NCBI GenBank assembly: GCA_024803745.1
Contig: JANJXV010000188.1
Coordinates: 1,326,001-1,390,000, forward strand
DNA from: Megascapheus bottae
Taxonomy: Eukaryota > Chordata > Mammalia > Rodentia > Geomyidae
Direction: 5' to 3'
DNA: 64,000 nucleotides
The position numbers and the translations under genes are program-made. Below, in pieces: positions 1-11,487 of this stretch. Position 1 is the stretch's first letter, and every line of letters starts with the position of its first letter. The notes below the pieces were generated by a model. That model saw only the letters and a program-made list of their open reading frames with translations, had not been told where the DNA came from and ran no database searches.

Positions 1-34
1 ACTGGCAATGTGGGGGGTTTTAGGCGTTTCCCTT

Positions 35-927
35 CACTGCTCCCTACAATAGCAAAACACTTTTGTGCAACTCATTTCTCATTTACTCATCAAAGTGGAA
101 AAGGGACAATCTGACAGACAGAAGGTACACTGAGAATATTTGGAAACTACCCAGAAATGATCAATCTGTTTCATAACATTTATATTTATGTATGTTTATC
201 TACTTGTAGATATCTGACCTTTGCTTGAATTCTTCCGTCCCAAGATCTGGTGGGTCATTTTTATCCAAGCTAAAGAGAATTAAATTATAGATAATCAAAT
301 ACCATGTGCAATCATAGTTTTACGTTTTCACTCAGTGTAGTAAGTTAATCTAAGACTAACAAATTTGTAGAAATCAAAACTTTTACATATTTAGCTAAAT
401 GAACAAAGGAATTTAATTTGGGGTAGGGGAGTTACATTTGATCATTTCAAAAGAAATCTTTTATGCATGGTCAAAGAATTTTTCTCTCTTAGTAAACCTA
501 ATACACTGCTCCCTACAATAGCAAAACACTTTTGTGCAACTCATTTCTCATTTATTCATCAAAATGAAAAAGGAATAATATGACAGACAGAAGATACACT
601 GACAATACTTGGAAATTTCCCAGAAATGATCAATATGTTTCCTAACATATACTTATACACGTTGACCTATATGTCTATATCTGACCTTTGCTTGAATTCT
701 TCTGTCCCAAATTCTGCTGGATCATTTTTACCCAAGCTAAAGAGCATTAAATTATATACAGTCAAATACCAAGTGCAATCATAGTTTTACTTTTTTACTT
801 AAGGTAGTAAATTAACCTAACACTAACAAATTTGTAGAAATGGAAACTTTTACATATTTATCACTTCAAAAGAAAGCTTTTATGCACGGTCAAAGAATTT
901 TTCTCTCTTACTAAACCTAACACACTG
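35..927. repeat. Local tandem duplication, period 469 bp
   Basis: The block starting CACTGCTCCCTACAATAGC occurs at 35 and again at 504. The second copy runs to about 927 and has lost some 50 bp near 860. Copies 2-5 have the segment once. Short CACTG homology at the joint suggests unequal exchange or replication slippage. Confidence 0.75.
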
Positions 928-1073
928 ATTATTGGTATCATGTAGTTTAATTGTACATGCAACTCACTTCAGAAGAACTCAATCCATTATACAATCTGAT
1001 TTTCAGCTTTCTAAGTCTGCTCTTCTCTCTCCTTCCTGTCACTAACTTGGCTGATTTCTTAACTGCTTCTCAC

Positions 1074-1118
1074 CAAAAGACAAGAAACAACAGCCTAAAA
1101 GCTGGACTCTCATCATAC
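1074..1118 (-). other. Exon-like block E, copy 1 (45 nt)
   Basis: On the minus strand a TTTTCAG acceptor is followed by 45 open nucleotides and a GTGAGAAG donor. Read in the phase shared by all the blocks (one base finishing the previous codon, two starting the next) it gives YDESPAFRLLFLVF, a short hydrophobic sequence. The copy-2 version is very similar (YDKSPASRLLFLVL). No family is recognised. The reading frame is inferred only from phase consistency; transcription is not shown. Confidence 0.35.
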
Positions 1119-1488
1119 CTGAAAATGAGCCTGTCTACTAAGTACCAGATTTCTAGAGAAGGAAAGAGGCCCACCAGCATTTTCACCTCAGAAACACTGA
1201 CACCACCTCATTGTTCCTGACTGGGACTCTCTCCTCCATTGTCTCAGTTCAAGTTGCATGTAGGAAATAGGTAAATAAGGTAGAGAATAGGTAAATAAGG
1301 ATACGGTTACTATGTTTTACTTCACAGTATACCATGACCAAGTCTCTGCTGCCTGACTCTATCATTTTCAATTTAGTTTCAATACAAGAGAAGGATACAT
1401 GAGGACACTGATCAGCTGTCATATAGATTGGGTACTAACCTCACCCTAGAGGTGAATTTACACTCAGATGACAGAAAATTCAACTCAC

Positions 1489-1542
1489 CAAATGTTAATG
1501 CTTGGGTCACAAACTGCAATGGCAGTTAATGCTGTGTCATCT
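1489..1542 (-). other. Exon-like block A, copy 1 (54 nt)
   Basis: Minus strand: T-rich tract ending TTTTTTAG, then 54 open nucleotides, then donor GTGAGTTG. The common phase gives DDTALTAIAVCDPSINI, with the last codon split after TG. The same block with intact splice sites is present in copies 2-5. Its family is not recognised. Confidence 0.4.
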
Positions 1543-2021
1543 CTAAAAAATAAAATAATATAAAATCAGCCACAGAAAATCAGTTGGAACATTTAGAAGA
1601 AATCAAACTGTTTCTACAAGGCTGTGTACTAAAACCATAACTGTGTTCATCTGAGGAACATGCTCTGCCACTTGAGCTACATCGCCATCTCCAGCTCTTC
1701 TGTTCCCTCTAGCTATTTGCTCTGGTACTATGGTGTGAAGTAGGAGACATGTACTTAAATGAAAAGCAGTATTTCCATTTTACAATAGAATAGATTTGAA
1801 TCTCTTCAGGAACTTAAATATGGAAATTAGAAAAGTAAAGTTTTCACACAAGATAGAAGAATTGTTCCCCCTACCACAGTACCTAATGCCATCTTGTATG
1901 ACTTTCAATGCAATGCAATTCAAGGGCGCTCAACCCAGAGGTCACAGTCAATATTCTGCTTCCTCTCTTCCTCCTATTCCCTTCTTATTTTCAACAATCG
2001 TGGATGTCTTTACTGACTTAC

Positions 2022-2069
2022 TTGCAGAGAGTACCAATGGGTGGCAGGCCAGAAGCAGAGAACTCTCCA
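2022..2069 (-). other. Exon-like block D, copy 1 (48 nt)
   Basis: Minus strand: acceptor TTAGCAG, 48 open nucleotides in the common phase (GEFSASGLPPIGTLC), donor GTAAGTC. In copy 4 the homologous block instead uses a GTGAGAG donor six bases earlier, giving 42 nt. The length therefore changes while staying divisible by three. The acceptor has only a moderate pyrimidine tract. Confidence 0.3.
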
Positions 2070-3128
2070 CTGCTAACCAGGACAATGAGAACTCCCTCTC
2101 CTTCTGGAGTCTCAATCCTTCACCCAATTTGCAACAAGAAAGAATGGCACAAAAAATTGCACTTCCCTGACCTTCCAAATGGTTCCCACAAACATGGTGC
2201 TTAGTCTCTGTACAGCTTTCTACACAAGTCTGTCGACATTTGGGTATCTGACCACTTAGGGCTGTCTTGTGTGCATCCATGTGCATCCTGCTAGTTATTA
2301 TCAACATCAATAATTAAATTGCACACAGTCAAATACTGTGAGAATTTCAAAACCTACTTTTTCTCCCCAAATAGCTATAACTGCCTGAAAACTAACTCTA
2401 CATATACTGTATATGCAAGGGGGTATTTCGTGTGCTTTCCTAAAAATATGGCCTCTCACTTCAATGAAATGTTCACCTGTGCTAAACAACCACTTATGCA
2501 AGACTGACAAATTCTTTTCCTAAACCACTGGTAGCACTGTTTTTGTGGGTTTCCTTATCTTCCATTTCCCTTGCTATGGAATTAATCAAGCTGATCTACC
2601 ACCTACATTTCTGCTTTCTCTCTTCCCTCCATGCTGGCACTATTGTTCTCTATCCATCCAGCCTCTCTGAGTGATAAAAAGGATTTGTATTTCATGAGTT
2701 ATTCACATTAATATCCAGAATATATGTTGGAATGATCGCACAGACATGCTTTTACTATTTAGTAGTATTTCACATTCATATAAAATTCTAACCCTTACTT
2801 GATGGTAAAAGCCTTCTCATCCCCTAAATAAATCACAAATGGTATGAGGGAGGTGTCTTCAGCTGTCACGTCTCCCATGAACATCTGATATCCTAGTCAT
2901 TATATTTTAACCAGTCTCCTCCCACAGCAATTGAAGGAGACACATCAGGGATGAATATGGCATGAAAAGATTCTCTGGTCTTTTCATCACCATCTCTTGA
3001 AATAGACATCCAGCACATAACTGTGTAAATTTTTGTTTAGGCCTGAACGTGAACTTAGAGGTAAGGCATTTTTGGATAATACCTATCAAATTAAAACCCA
3101 GTAATGACCAGCCTTTACTCATTCATTC

Positions 3129-3182
3129 TGGAGGAACAGAGGGAGGGAGAGAGGGAGGAAGAGAGACAGGGAGAGGGAGAGA
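3129..3182. repeat. GA-rich microsatellite, copy 1
   Basis: GAGGGAGGGAGAGAGGGAGG-type purine tract. Counterparts at the same module position are at 11294, 18450 and 23336. Confidence 0.85.
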
Positions 3183-3793
3183 ACACATCTAAGTTGTTTC
3201 ATCCTCTAGCTAGAGAAAACAAATTCAATAGAAAGAAGTTTCTTAACCTGCTAAATCTTACAGCAAAACATTAAATTGTTTTTGGCCATGAAAATAGATT
3301 AGGAACAAGAAACATTCTTGGTATTTCTTCTTAAAAATAGCTAACATTTTAGAAAGGAACTACTGATATTATGGCCAAAGTAAATTAGAAAAATATCAAA
3401 GACCTTCAATTGTCATCTATACTTACAGGTCCCTAATCTCAATTACTTTCTTTTCTGTGACTGTCCTTTCATGGATGACTGTACTTACATACATGTAAAT
3501 ATGCATAAATACACATGGGTGACATTGTATGTTTATTCGGACCTTACCCTTCATTGTTGGTTCCTTTGTCAAGTTCAGTTGAGGTATCAGATAAAATATC
3601 ACTAAAGAATGAAACCAAAATATATAGTCAGAGGCTCCAATGATTTTCTACATTTGATTACATGTCCCTCCTTTCTTTCTTCCATAACCCATTAAACATT
3701 CAGATTTTTGTTCCATTTCTATGTATTTTAATTTTTTCTATTGTTTACTTCCATGTCTATTTCTAGTTGAATTCCACCATAGTATGATAGCAC

Positions 3794-4204
3794 ATGGTAA
3801 TATTATCTTTTCTTATATGTCCTGTTAAGACTTCCTTTAGACTCTGCCAAGAAACCTCTTTGAAGAATTACTACGGAGGAGTATTAGAGAAAGGAAAAGG
3901 AAAAAAGAGAATAACGCTGCCTCTATGCTGTAAATATTATTTCCTTTGGGGAAATCTTGGGGTTGCCTGGACGATACTTATTCTGGGACTGCTGGATGGA
4001 ATATTCTGCAGATATGTGCTACCTTTGGCTCTGGGTCTTCAGTTAAATCTGGTTTCTTGCGGATTCTTTGGAAAGGATCTAACATGGTTGGGATCCATCA
4101 ACTCATTTCTGTTCAGCGATGTCTGTTGTGTCAAATTGGGTGCATTGAGGATTAGTTGCCTTTTTGTTGTTAATCATTACAGTGTCTTTAGCAAAATGAA
4201 ATGA
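3794..4204 (+). other. Hydrophobic open frame shared by copies 1-3 (copy 1)
   Basis: Open for 136 codons on the plus strand. The C-terminal about 80 residues, rich in Leu/Ile/Gly/Cys and plausibly membrane-inserting, recur in copies 2 (12256-12498) and 3 (19755-20003). Copy 4 lacks the segment. No homologue is recognised, no splice or promoter context is evident, and the frame overlaps an alternative frame that is also open in all copies. It may be an old retroelement remnant rather than a gene. Confidence 0.2.
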
Positions 4205-4380
4205 CTTTCATGTTGTAATACTTTCAAGTTTTCTTTGCCAGATAGGAGTACATTTACATTTGCTTCCTTTTGGGTGCCATTCTTGGAATATCTCTTTCCA
4301 TCCATTCACATCAAGCATGTGACTGTCTCTGTTAGGGACGTGGACATCCTTCTTTCTCTTTCTTATTATGTTTCTCTGCA

Positions 4381-4480
4381 GGTACTATTGGGTTTCCTCT
4401 TAGGGCCTGGGTGTTCTACTTTAGCTTTCTCTATTAAGATGAATACTCTACCACTTGAGCCATCCTTCTGGCTTTCAGGA
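4381..4480 (-). mobile_element. Old SINE remnant
   Basis: GGGCCTGGGTGTTCTAC..TAGCTTTCTC..CTCTACCACTTGAGCC..CTTCTGGCTTT matches a degraded reverse ID-headed SINE. Counterparts lie at about 12680-12775 and 20180-20275, so it predates the duplication of copies 1-3. Confidence 0.6.
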
Positions 4481-4790
4481 AGTAAACTGCCGGGTTTCCT
4501 GCCGATATTCCTATTTAGAATGCCACTGCTTTGTTCCAGAAAGGATTCTATCCTTTGGTTGAAGTGTAGCTGATATAATGACTAGAAGAAATTCTCCTCA
4601 TGACCTGTTCCTCTCTTACCCTAGTTGTTATAAAGAAGGAAGAAAGATGTGCATTTGTCTCTCAGTAGCTGGGCTGTCATGCCTGTGTCTTAGTTGCTTC
4701 CCATACTTCTTATTTCACATTTTGACATCTGTTGGTGTACGCACAAATATATTTCTTTCCTTCATGCTGCCTTTAGAAATATGTGTGGAT

Positions 4791-4830
<40 letters not shown>

Positions 4831-4831
4831 T
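4791..4831. repeat. TA microsatellite
   Basis: Tract of TATATG then about 14 TA repeats. Only copies 1 and 4 retain this interval. Confidence 0.9.
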
Positions 4832-5899
4832 CAGAGAGTCCTCCTAGATTTAAACTCACATTTCAATGCTAGATCCCACATAACATTCTACAGACACTTC
4901 TTCCAGGATAAGAAAGTCTCGTCATAAGGCACAACTATACTATACATTTTCAGTCAAATAGCTACCTACTTTATACATGAAGTGATCAATTTTCTCTACT
5001 GCTATAACACTGATACCTCATAGTTCAGTATACATATAAGTAATTAAAAACAGTAGATAAATGAAGCTAGGTCATCAGTTTGATTCGAATGAAAGTATGT
5101 TGTTAATGATTACTAATAGTGGAACTGTCCCTCACTTAACAACAGTTTCTTAGTATTACCATATATGCACATGAAGGCATGTATCACTTGGAAAGTTAGA
5201 GGATAAATACTGCACCCACACAGATTTTACTGATTATTAAGTCTTTTAACCATATGCTTCCTGTTGCTCATTAAGTTAACTACTGCCAGTAGTAAAGAGT
5301 AAATTGATAGGCCAGATACACAAAGAAGAAGAGAATAAAACTTTCTCTACACTTTCTCCAAACAACAAAGGAGGAAAGAAACAAGGATACAGTAAAGAAA
5401 AAGAAATGTGAGCAATATGTCCCTTATGATCAAGCAGAATTTGGGTGATACGGACTATTCTCTTTAATGAAAGATGCCAATGGTTTTAATGGTTTAAATA
5501 TAATGAATTTAACCTTGACTCAATGATACACTGCCCACTATACACGCATTTCATGAGTGAGTATGGAATGGAGGAATTTATTTCTGGAAAACAATCAAAT
5601 GTAAGCAATGACAGAAAATTCTTGTTACACAGTTAAAAGAAAAGCACAGTAAACAGTGGAAAACTATCAAGACTGGCAGGAAATTTTGTGAACTATATCA
5701 AATAAACAACCATGGCAGCATAGATATCTCCTGATTTCTGCTTTTCTGAGGTGTTATTCCCAAAGAAGGAAATTAGTCATAAGTTCTTGTCTCTAGACTT
5801 TCTTTATGGAGAACTCAGGTTAAAATATATAAAACTAACAAAAATAGAAACCCCATCTTGTTTTCCCCCTCCTCTTCTCTATTTCAAATAAGTGTATTA

Positions 5900-6099
5900 A
5901 AAGGGGGGAAGGGAGGTTAGCCTAGTGGTAGAGTGCTGGCCAAGCATGCAGAAAGACTCGGTTTCAATTCCTCTGTACCATGTACATAGAAAAAAGCCAG
6001 AAATGGAGTTATGGTTCAAGTGGAAGAGCTCTAGCCTTGAGAAAGTCCAAGCACATTGCCCAGGCCTTGAGTTCAAGCCCCAGGACCAACAAAAACAAC
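5900..6099 (+). mobile_element. ID-headed dimeric SINE
   Basis: Head GGTTAGCCTAGTGGTAGAGTGC, B-box-like GGTTTCAATTCC, then AAGCCAGAAATGG block and CAA-rich tail. It lies in an insert of about 390 bp flanked by AACAACCATG at 5705-5714 and 6100-6109. Copy 4 has no SINE at the corresponding site (near 24972), so insertion postdates separation from copy 4, or copy 4 lost it. Confidence 0.85.
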
Positions 6100-6430
6100 A
6101 ACAACCATGAATAGTCATTGTAACAATACAGGTATGTAGGGCAGGAAACTGCTGTTCTATAAAACCAACAGCATGAAATCTTCAAGGAGACATACACTTG
6201 AATGACATTACATGCATTCTATCCATTGCTAGTAAGGATAGATCAGTTAGATAAAAAATATCAATCAAAAAACATCAAAGTTTACTACAGTCCAAATTTG
6301 TTTAGAAGACACTTGAAAACATTTCATCTTTTAGCTGAAGAATATGTATTCTATCAGAAGATCAGATGCTGAGCTACTAACCTAGTCTGAAGAAATCAAA
6401 AAACAAAATTGAAATCAAAAGTGTATCTTA

Positions 6431-6650
6431 CTTTTTTCAATTCATGGGGCTTCAACACTAGGCCTCGGTTCTTTCCGTGAGCTCTTCAGCTCAAGACTAC
6501 TACTACCCTGTCCCTAGAGTCACAGCACCACTTATGGTTTTGCTAGTGGTTAATTGGAGGTAAGAGACTCACACAGTCTCACAGGCCAGGGCTGGTTTTG
6601 AACTGTGATCCTCAGATCTCTGCCTGCTGAGTGGCCAGAATGACAGCAGC
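6431..6650 (-). mobile_element. SINE (minus), shared by copies 1-3
   Basis: Reverse-oriented SINE of the second type (forward form has CTCAGCTACT..GAGG then CTGAAGAGCTCAGGGACA). Target-site duplication AGTGTATCTTA lies at 6420-6430 and 6651-6661. Counterparts are at about 13040-13247 and 20371-20576. Copy 4 (AATGTATCTTATTTTTA near 25292) shows the unoccupied site. Confidence 0.85.
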
Positions 6651-7248
6651 AGTGTATCTTATTTAAGGACATAGAGCTACAAAAATACTAAAGGTATTAG
6701 AGATTATATTAGATATGAAAGTTAACTGATAAGTAATTGATCAATCAGAGGACTGATAAACCAAGAAAGAAAGTTTAACTTACTTAAAGGAAATGGGAAA
6801 AAATTGATACTATTGCAAAACACACTAACTTTGATATGGTAGTAAAGCTGATATTCCAGATGTGTAAGATGGAATAGTAGTCAGAGATAAGGCGTTGCCA
6901 GTGTGGGTAGAGGGATTGTGAAATGTCCCTTGCATTGTGCTGGTGTTTTATCAGTGTCTTACCTCCTGGGAACTACAGACAAATGAGAGTACCTTTTTGT
7001 TTCAGAAAAGGATTCCCTGCGACCTTGGCTCATTGTGAGTAGCTGACAGGCACCTAGGGATTCTAGCTGCTAGTTCTTGACATCACAGCACTCCATGAAC
7101 CACTCTCTTTTGATCTGCTCTTCATATCCTGCTTAGTTTCAAAACACATCTGGATTACATATGATATTCATAGGTAGTCCTCTGAATCCTGAAAAGTCAC
7201 CACTGTCCAATTCTGATTTATCACTTGATGACAAAAAACTCAATTTAC

Positions 7249-7589
7249 ACTAAATGAAAGGAACTTTAAAAAAATGGAACCAAGAGCTTTATTTTGTGTG
7301 ATTGTTGTTTTTAAGGTATTATGTTATTTCTCTTTTCCTTTTTCCTCTTTATGGTTAATTTCCTATTGGGACTGTATCTGACTTTATTATCTGGTATACT
7401 GTATATGTTCTTATTCGGTTATTTGAAATAGGAAAGGAAAGGAGGGAAGACAAGATGATTGGGAGGGGGTGGGGAAAAGAAATGGGAAAAAATATGAAAA
7501 AGAGGAATCAGTTTGTGACAAGTAATCTTCCTATTACCTGACGAATGTAAGTGTAACCCCTCTATACCTTGTCACGACCAAAAAATAAA
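7249..7589 (+). mobile_element. L1 3' UTR fragment, copy 1
   Basis: Begins ACTAAATGAAAGG, runs through GTGTGATTGTTGTTTTTAAG and the G-rich AGGGAGGGGGTGGGG tract, and ends in an A-rich tail. It matches the 3' UTR of the L1 at 45270-46855. It is the same insertion as 14329-14684; the flanking duplication has decayed (TCAATTTAC / TCAGTTCGCAC). Confidence 0.8.
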
Positions 7590-7600
7590 TCAGTTCGCAC

Positions 7601-7655
7601 ACTACTTATGTCTTCATTTGAAGGAACAATAACAGTTGTTAAGTTGCTGTTCTTG
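7601..7655 (-). other. Exon-like block B, copy 1 (decayed)
   Basis: Homologous to block B of copies 2 and 4, but the acceptor is AA instead of AG, the donor is GTGCGA, and the length is 55 nt, so the frame rule fails. The encoded sequence is still similar (SNLTTVIVPSNEDI). It looks inactivated. Confidence 0.35.
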
Positions 7656-9260
7656 TTGTGGACATATCAAAACATAAAAAAATTAAGTGGGAAAATGTGG
7701 GAGGAAATGATACAATGTTCTAACACTACTCGGTTAGAAAACTGTGGCCTTGTTTTTCTACACAGGTGGTCTGTCAAATGTACTATGTGTCTAGGTCTTC
7801 TGTCTCTGTCAACCCTTCTTTTCCTGAGGTCAGAACTCAGAGCACTGTCCTTGCTACTCCCATAATCATGGCATGTTGATCCTTCATGCCTAGGCTTGCC
7901 TGATCAATGACCCTTCCCTTTCAACAGAATTTTAGATAGATGTGCAGACCTTTGGTTTACAGATGGGGAAAATATGACAGGATAGCAATAGAAAGCCATC
8001 CAGGGTATTCCTTTCTGCAGAAGTACATCTCCACTGAATCAACAAAAGTGTGCACTTCATGTGTGGATCAAGAAGCAGAGGCCCAATGATAAGCAAGAAA
8101 ACAGATTAATCCTGGAAATCTGATTTGGAGCCCCTTTACCTAAAGCACACATGTGGACACACACTCTCTCTCTTAGTCTCCTAGCTCTTTCATTGCAAAC
8201 ATAAATTTATTCACAAACCCTGTATTCACAGGTGTGAGCAGTAAGGAGCTTGTCATAACACCATGGAGTCATCTGTCTATACAATATAAATGGTGTCCAT
8301 AAAGTATTCACAGTGTCACAAACCTTAGAACCACAGTTTTGAAAAGTTGGCATGAAGTTCACAATGAAAAGAATAGATATAGAGAAAGAGTATACCCATC
8401 AAAGAACTGGATATAGACAATAAAATATGGAAAGGCCCGAACAAACTTGTAGTCACTTTGATCTGACACTTGTATTTCTTCACCTGTGAAGAAACTGTTA
8501 TGGCACGAAATAAATGCAAAGGATTGTATGTCATTGCCACCAGACCAAAGGAACACAACCAGTTGTAGCAGGATCTTATACACTGGCAATGTGAGTGGGG
8601 GGTTTAGGAGTTTTCCTTCACTGCTCCCTAAAATAGCAAAATATTTTGTGCAACTCATTTCTCATTTACTCATCAAAATGAAAAGGAGTAATATGACAGA
8701 CAGAAGGTACACTGACAATATTTGGAAACTACACAGAAATGATCACAGTCTGTTTCATAACATATATATTTATGTATGTTTTTCTATTTATAGATATCTG
8801 ACCTTTGCTTGAATTCTTCTGTCCCAAATTCTGTTGGGTCATTCTTATCCAAGCTAAAGAGAATTCAATTATATACAGTCAAATACCATGTGCAATCATA
8901 GTTTTACTTTTTTACTCAAGGTAGTAAGTTAATCTAACACTGACAAATTTGTAGAAATTGAAACTTTTACACATTTAGCTAAAGGAACAAGGTATTTCCA
9001 TTTTTTTCCCTAGAAAGGAAATTTGTTTTGCAGGAACTTATATTTTTACCTCTACAAAGAAAGCTTTTATGCATGGTCAAATAAATTTTCTCTCTTAGTA
9101 AACCTAACACACTGTTTATTGGTATGCGTTAGTTCATTTGTACATGTAACTCACTTCAGAAGAAATCAATCCACTATACAATCTGATTTTCAGCTTTCTA
9201 AGTCTGCTCTTCTCCCTCCTTCTTTTCACATACTTGGCTGTATTCTTAACTGCTTCTCAC

Positions 9261-9305
9261 CAAAGGACAAGGAACAACAGCCTAGAAGCTGGACTCTTAT
9301 CATAA
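9261..9305 (-). other. Exon-like block E, copy 2 (45 nt)
   Basis: Acceptor ACTGACAG, 45 open nucleotides in the common phase (YDKSPASRLLFLVL), donor GTGAGAAG on the minus strand. Block C starts 112 bp away at 9418 and block A at 9657, giving the compact order A, C, E in the direction of transcription. Confidence 0.35.
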
Positions 9306-9417
9306 CTGTCAGTGGGCCTGTCCAAGTATCAGATTTCTGGAGAATGAAAGAGGCCCACCAGCTCTTTCACCTCAGAAACACGGAGACCACCTCACTGTGC
9401 CTGACTGTGATTCTTAC

Positions 9418-9450
9418 CTCCATTGGCTCAGTAAAAGTTGCATGTAGGCA
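9418..9450 (-). other. Exon-like block C, copy 2 (acceptor lost)
   Basis: Donor GTAAGAATC is intact and 33 nt are open (AYMQLLLSQW with split ends), but the acceptor expected from copies 3-5 (CAG) is missing through a small deletion (TTATTG). Confidence 0.25.
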
Positions 9451-9656
9451 ATAAGTAAATAAGGTAGAGAATAGGTAAATAAAGATACGGTTGCTATGTT
9501 TGAATTCACAGTAGACCATGACCAAGTATCTGCTGCCAGATGCTGTCATTTTCTATTTAGTTTCAATACAGGAGGAGACAACGATCAGCTGTCATATAGA
9601 CTGTGTACTAAACTCACACCACAAATGAATTTACATTCAGATGACAGATAACTCAC

Positions 9657-9710
9657 CAAATGTTAATGCTCGAGTCACAAACCACAATGGCGGTTAAGGT
9701 TGTGTCATCC
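9657..9710 (-). other. Exon-like block A, copy 2 (54 nt)
   Basis: Minus strand: T-rich tract then ACATTTTAG acceptor, 54 open nucleotides giving DDTTLTAIVVCDSSINI, donor GTGAGTTA. Differences from copy 1 include several amino-acid changes (A/T, A/V, P/S) and one clear silent change. Unknown family. Confidence 0.4.
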
Positions 9711-11293
9711 CTAAAATGTAAGTAAAAAAAAAAAAGACACAGAAAATTGAGTTGGAAACTGTAGAGGAAATCAAACTTTTTCTGCAGGCTGGGTACTAAA
9801 ACCATAACTGCGTTCATCCTAGGAACAGGTTCTGCCACTTGAGCTACAGCTCCATCTCCAGCTCCTCTGTTCCCTCTAGCTCTTTGCTCTGGTACTCCGG
9901 TGTGAACAAAGAGACCAGAACCAAATGAAAAGCAGTATTTTCATGTTACCACAGAAATACAGTTGAATCTGTTCAGGAAATTAAATATGGACCGGCTTCA
10001 TGCAAGGTAGAAGAATTTTTCCCAGTACCCCTACCATAGTACCTCTTGACATCTTGTATGAATTTCAATACAATAGTCTTCAAGGGAACTCAACCTGAGA
10101 TCATAGGTAATATTCTGCTTCCTCTGTTCCTTCTATTCCCTCATTACCTTCAGTAATCCTAGATGTCTTTACTGATTTACTCTCAGATTGGACCAATGGG
10201 TGGCAGGCCAGAAACAGAGAACACTTCATTGTTCACCAGGACATTGAGAATTCCCTCTCCTTACAGGAGCCTCAATTCTTTATCCAATTTGTGAAAACAT
10301 GGAATGGCACAGAAAAATTTCACTTCCCTGACCTTCCAAAGGGTTCCCACAAGCATGGTACTTAGTCTCTGTACAGCTTTCTACACAAATCTGTCTACAT
10401 TTGAGTATCTGACAACAAATGGCTCTCATCTGTCAATGTATGTGTATTCTGCTCCTCATTATCAACATGAACCATTAAATTATGCACAGTCAAATACTAT
10501 GGAAGTTCCTAAAGAGACTTTTTCTTCCCAAATTGCTATAATACCCAGAAAACGAACTCTACATATACTACATATGTAAGGGGGTATTTCCTAGAAATGA
10601 GGCCTCTCTCTCCAATGAAATGATTACGTGTGCTAAATAAAAACTTATGCAAGATTCACAAGGAGTTCTTTTCCTATGACCCTAAAGCACTGTTTACACT
10701 GTTTTTGTGGGTTTCCTGATGTTCCGTTTCCCTTGCTATGAAGGAAATTGAGCTGATTAACCATCTACATTTCTGCTTCCTCTCTCCCCTCCTTGCTTCC
10801 TCTGTCTGTCCAGCCTCTCTGATTCATAATAGGATTGGTAGTTCATGAGTTATTCACCTTAAACTACAGAATATATGTGGAAACTAACACACAGACATGC
10901 TTTGGCTATTTAGTAATATTTGCCTTTCACATAAAATTCCAACCCTGACTTGATGGTAAAAGACTTCTCATTCACTAAGTGAATCACAAATGCTATGAGG
11001 GAGCTTTCTTCAGCTGTCACGTCTCCCATGAACATCTGAAAACCTAGGTAAGTCTTTCTATTTTAGCCAGCCTCCTTCTCACAGCAATGAAATGAGACAC
11101 ATCAAGGATGAACATGGGCATGAAGAGATTTGCTGGTCTTTTCATCATCATCATCATCGCTTGAGATAGACATCCATCACATAATTGGGCAAATTTTTGA
11201 TTGGGGCCAAAAACGCACCTTATCAGTAAAGCATTTTAGGAAAATACATAACGAATTAAAAAGCCCCTAATGATCAGCCTTTACTCATTCATT

Positions 11294-11325
<32 letters not shown>

Positions 11326-11381
11326 AACAGAGAGACAGAGAGAGACAGACAGACAGAGAGAGACGGAGACAGAGAGATACA

Positions 11382-11431
<50 letters not shown>

Positions 11432-11487
11432 AACAGACACACACACAGACAGACACACAGACAGACAGACAGACAGACAGAGAGACC
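11294..11487. repeat. Compound GA/CAGA microsatellite
   Basis: About 190 bp of GA, GACA and GT runs, ending in CAGA repeats. Longest of the four purine tracts at this module position. Open frames here only translate simple repeat (RERE, SLSL). Confidence 0.95.

Larger units (their letters stand above)
1..8579. repeat. Higher-order tandem unit, copy 1
   Basis: First of a set of long direct repeats. It starts at the ACTGGCAATGTG block that recurs at about 8580 and 15760, with a degenerate version near 29236. Landmarks shared with copies 2-3 include the TAAATATTATT block at 3931 (12230 and 19729 in the others; offsets 8299 and 7499), a GA-rich microsatellite near 3135, and a minus-oriented SINE at 6431. 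It is longer than copy 2 because it keeps a stretch of about 1.7 kb (roughly 4615-6330) that copy 2 lacks. Copies look clearly related by eye, with many substitutions and indels. It carries minus-strand exon-like blocks E, A and D and a decayed B. Confidence 0.85.

Noticed and set aside
8460..8520. Another recurring minus-strand frame (FFTGEEIQVS, and FSTGEHFIEV near 2480)
   Set aside because: Similarity between copies is visible, but the acceptor and donor choice is ambiguous and several versions meet stops in the common phase. It may be a further exon type but is not supportable by eye.
9122..9200. Additional minus-strand donor GTGAGTTA conserved in copies 1-5 (for example near 9149)
   Set aside because: The donor is well conserved but the purine-rich upstream sequence offers no convincing acceptor, and the nearest candidate breaks the common phase. 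Left out of the exon list.
11041..11060. Plus-strand donor-like CTAGGTAAGTCT
   Set aside because: Present only in copy 2. Copies 3 and 4 read CTAGGCAAGT and no matching plus-strand exon chain was found.
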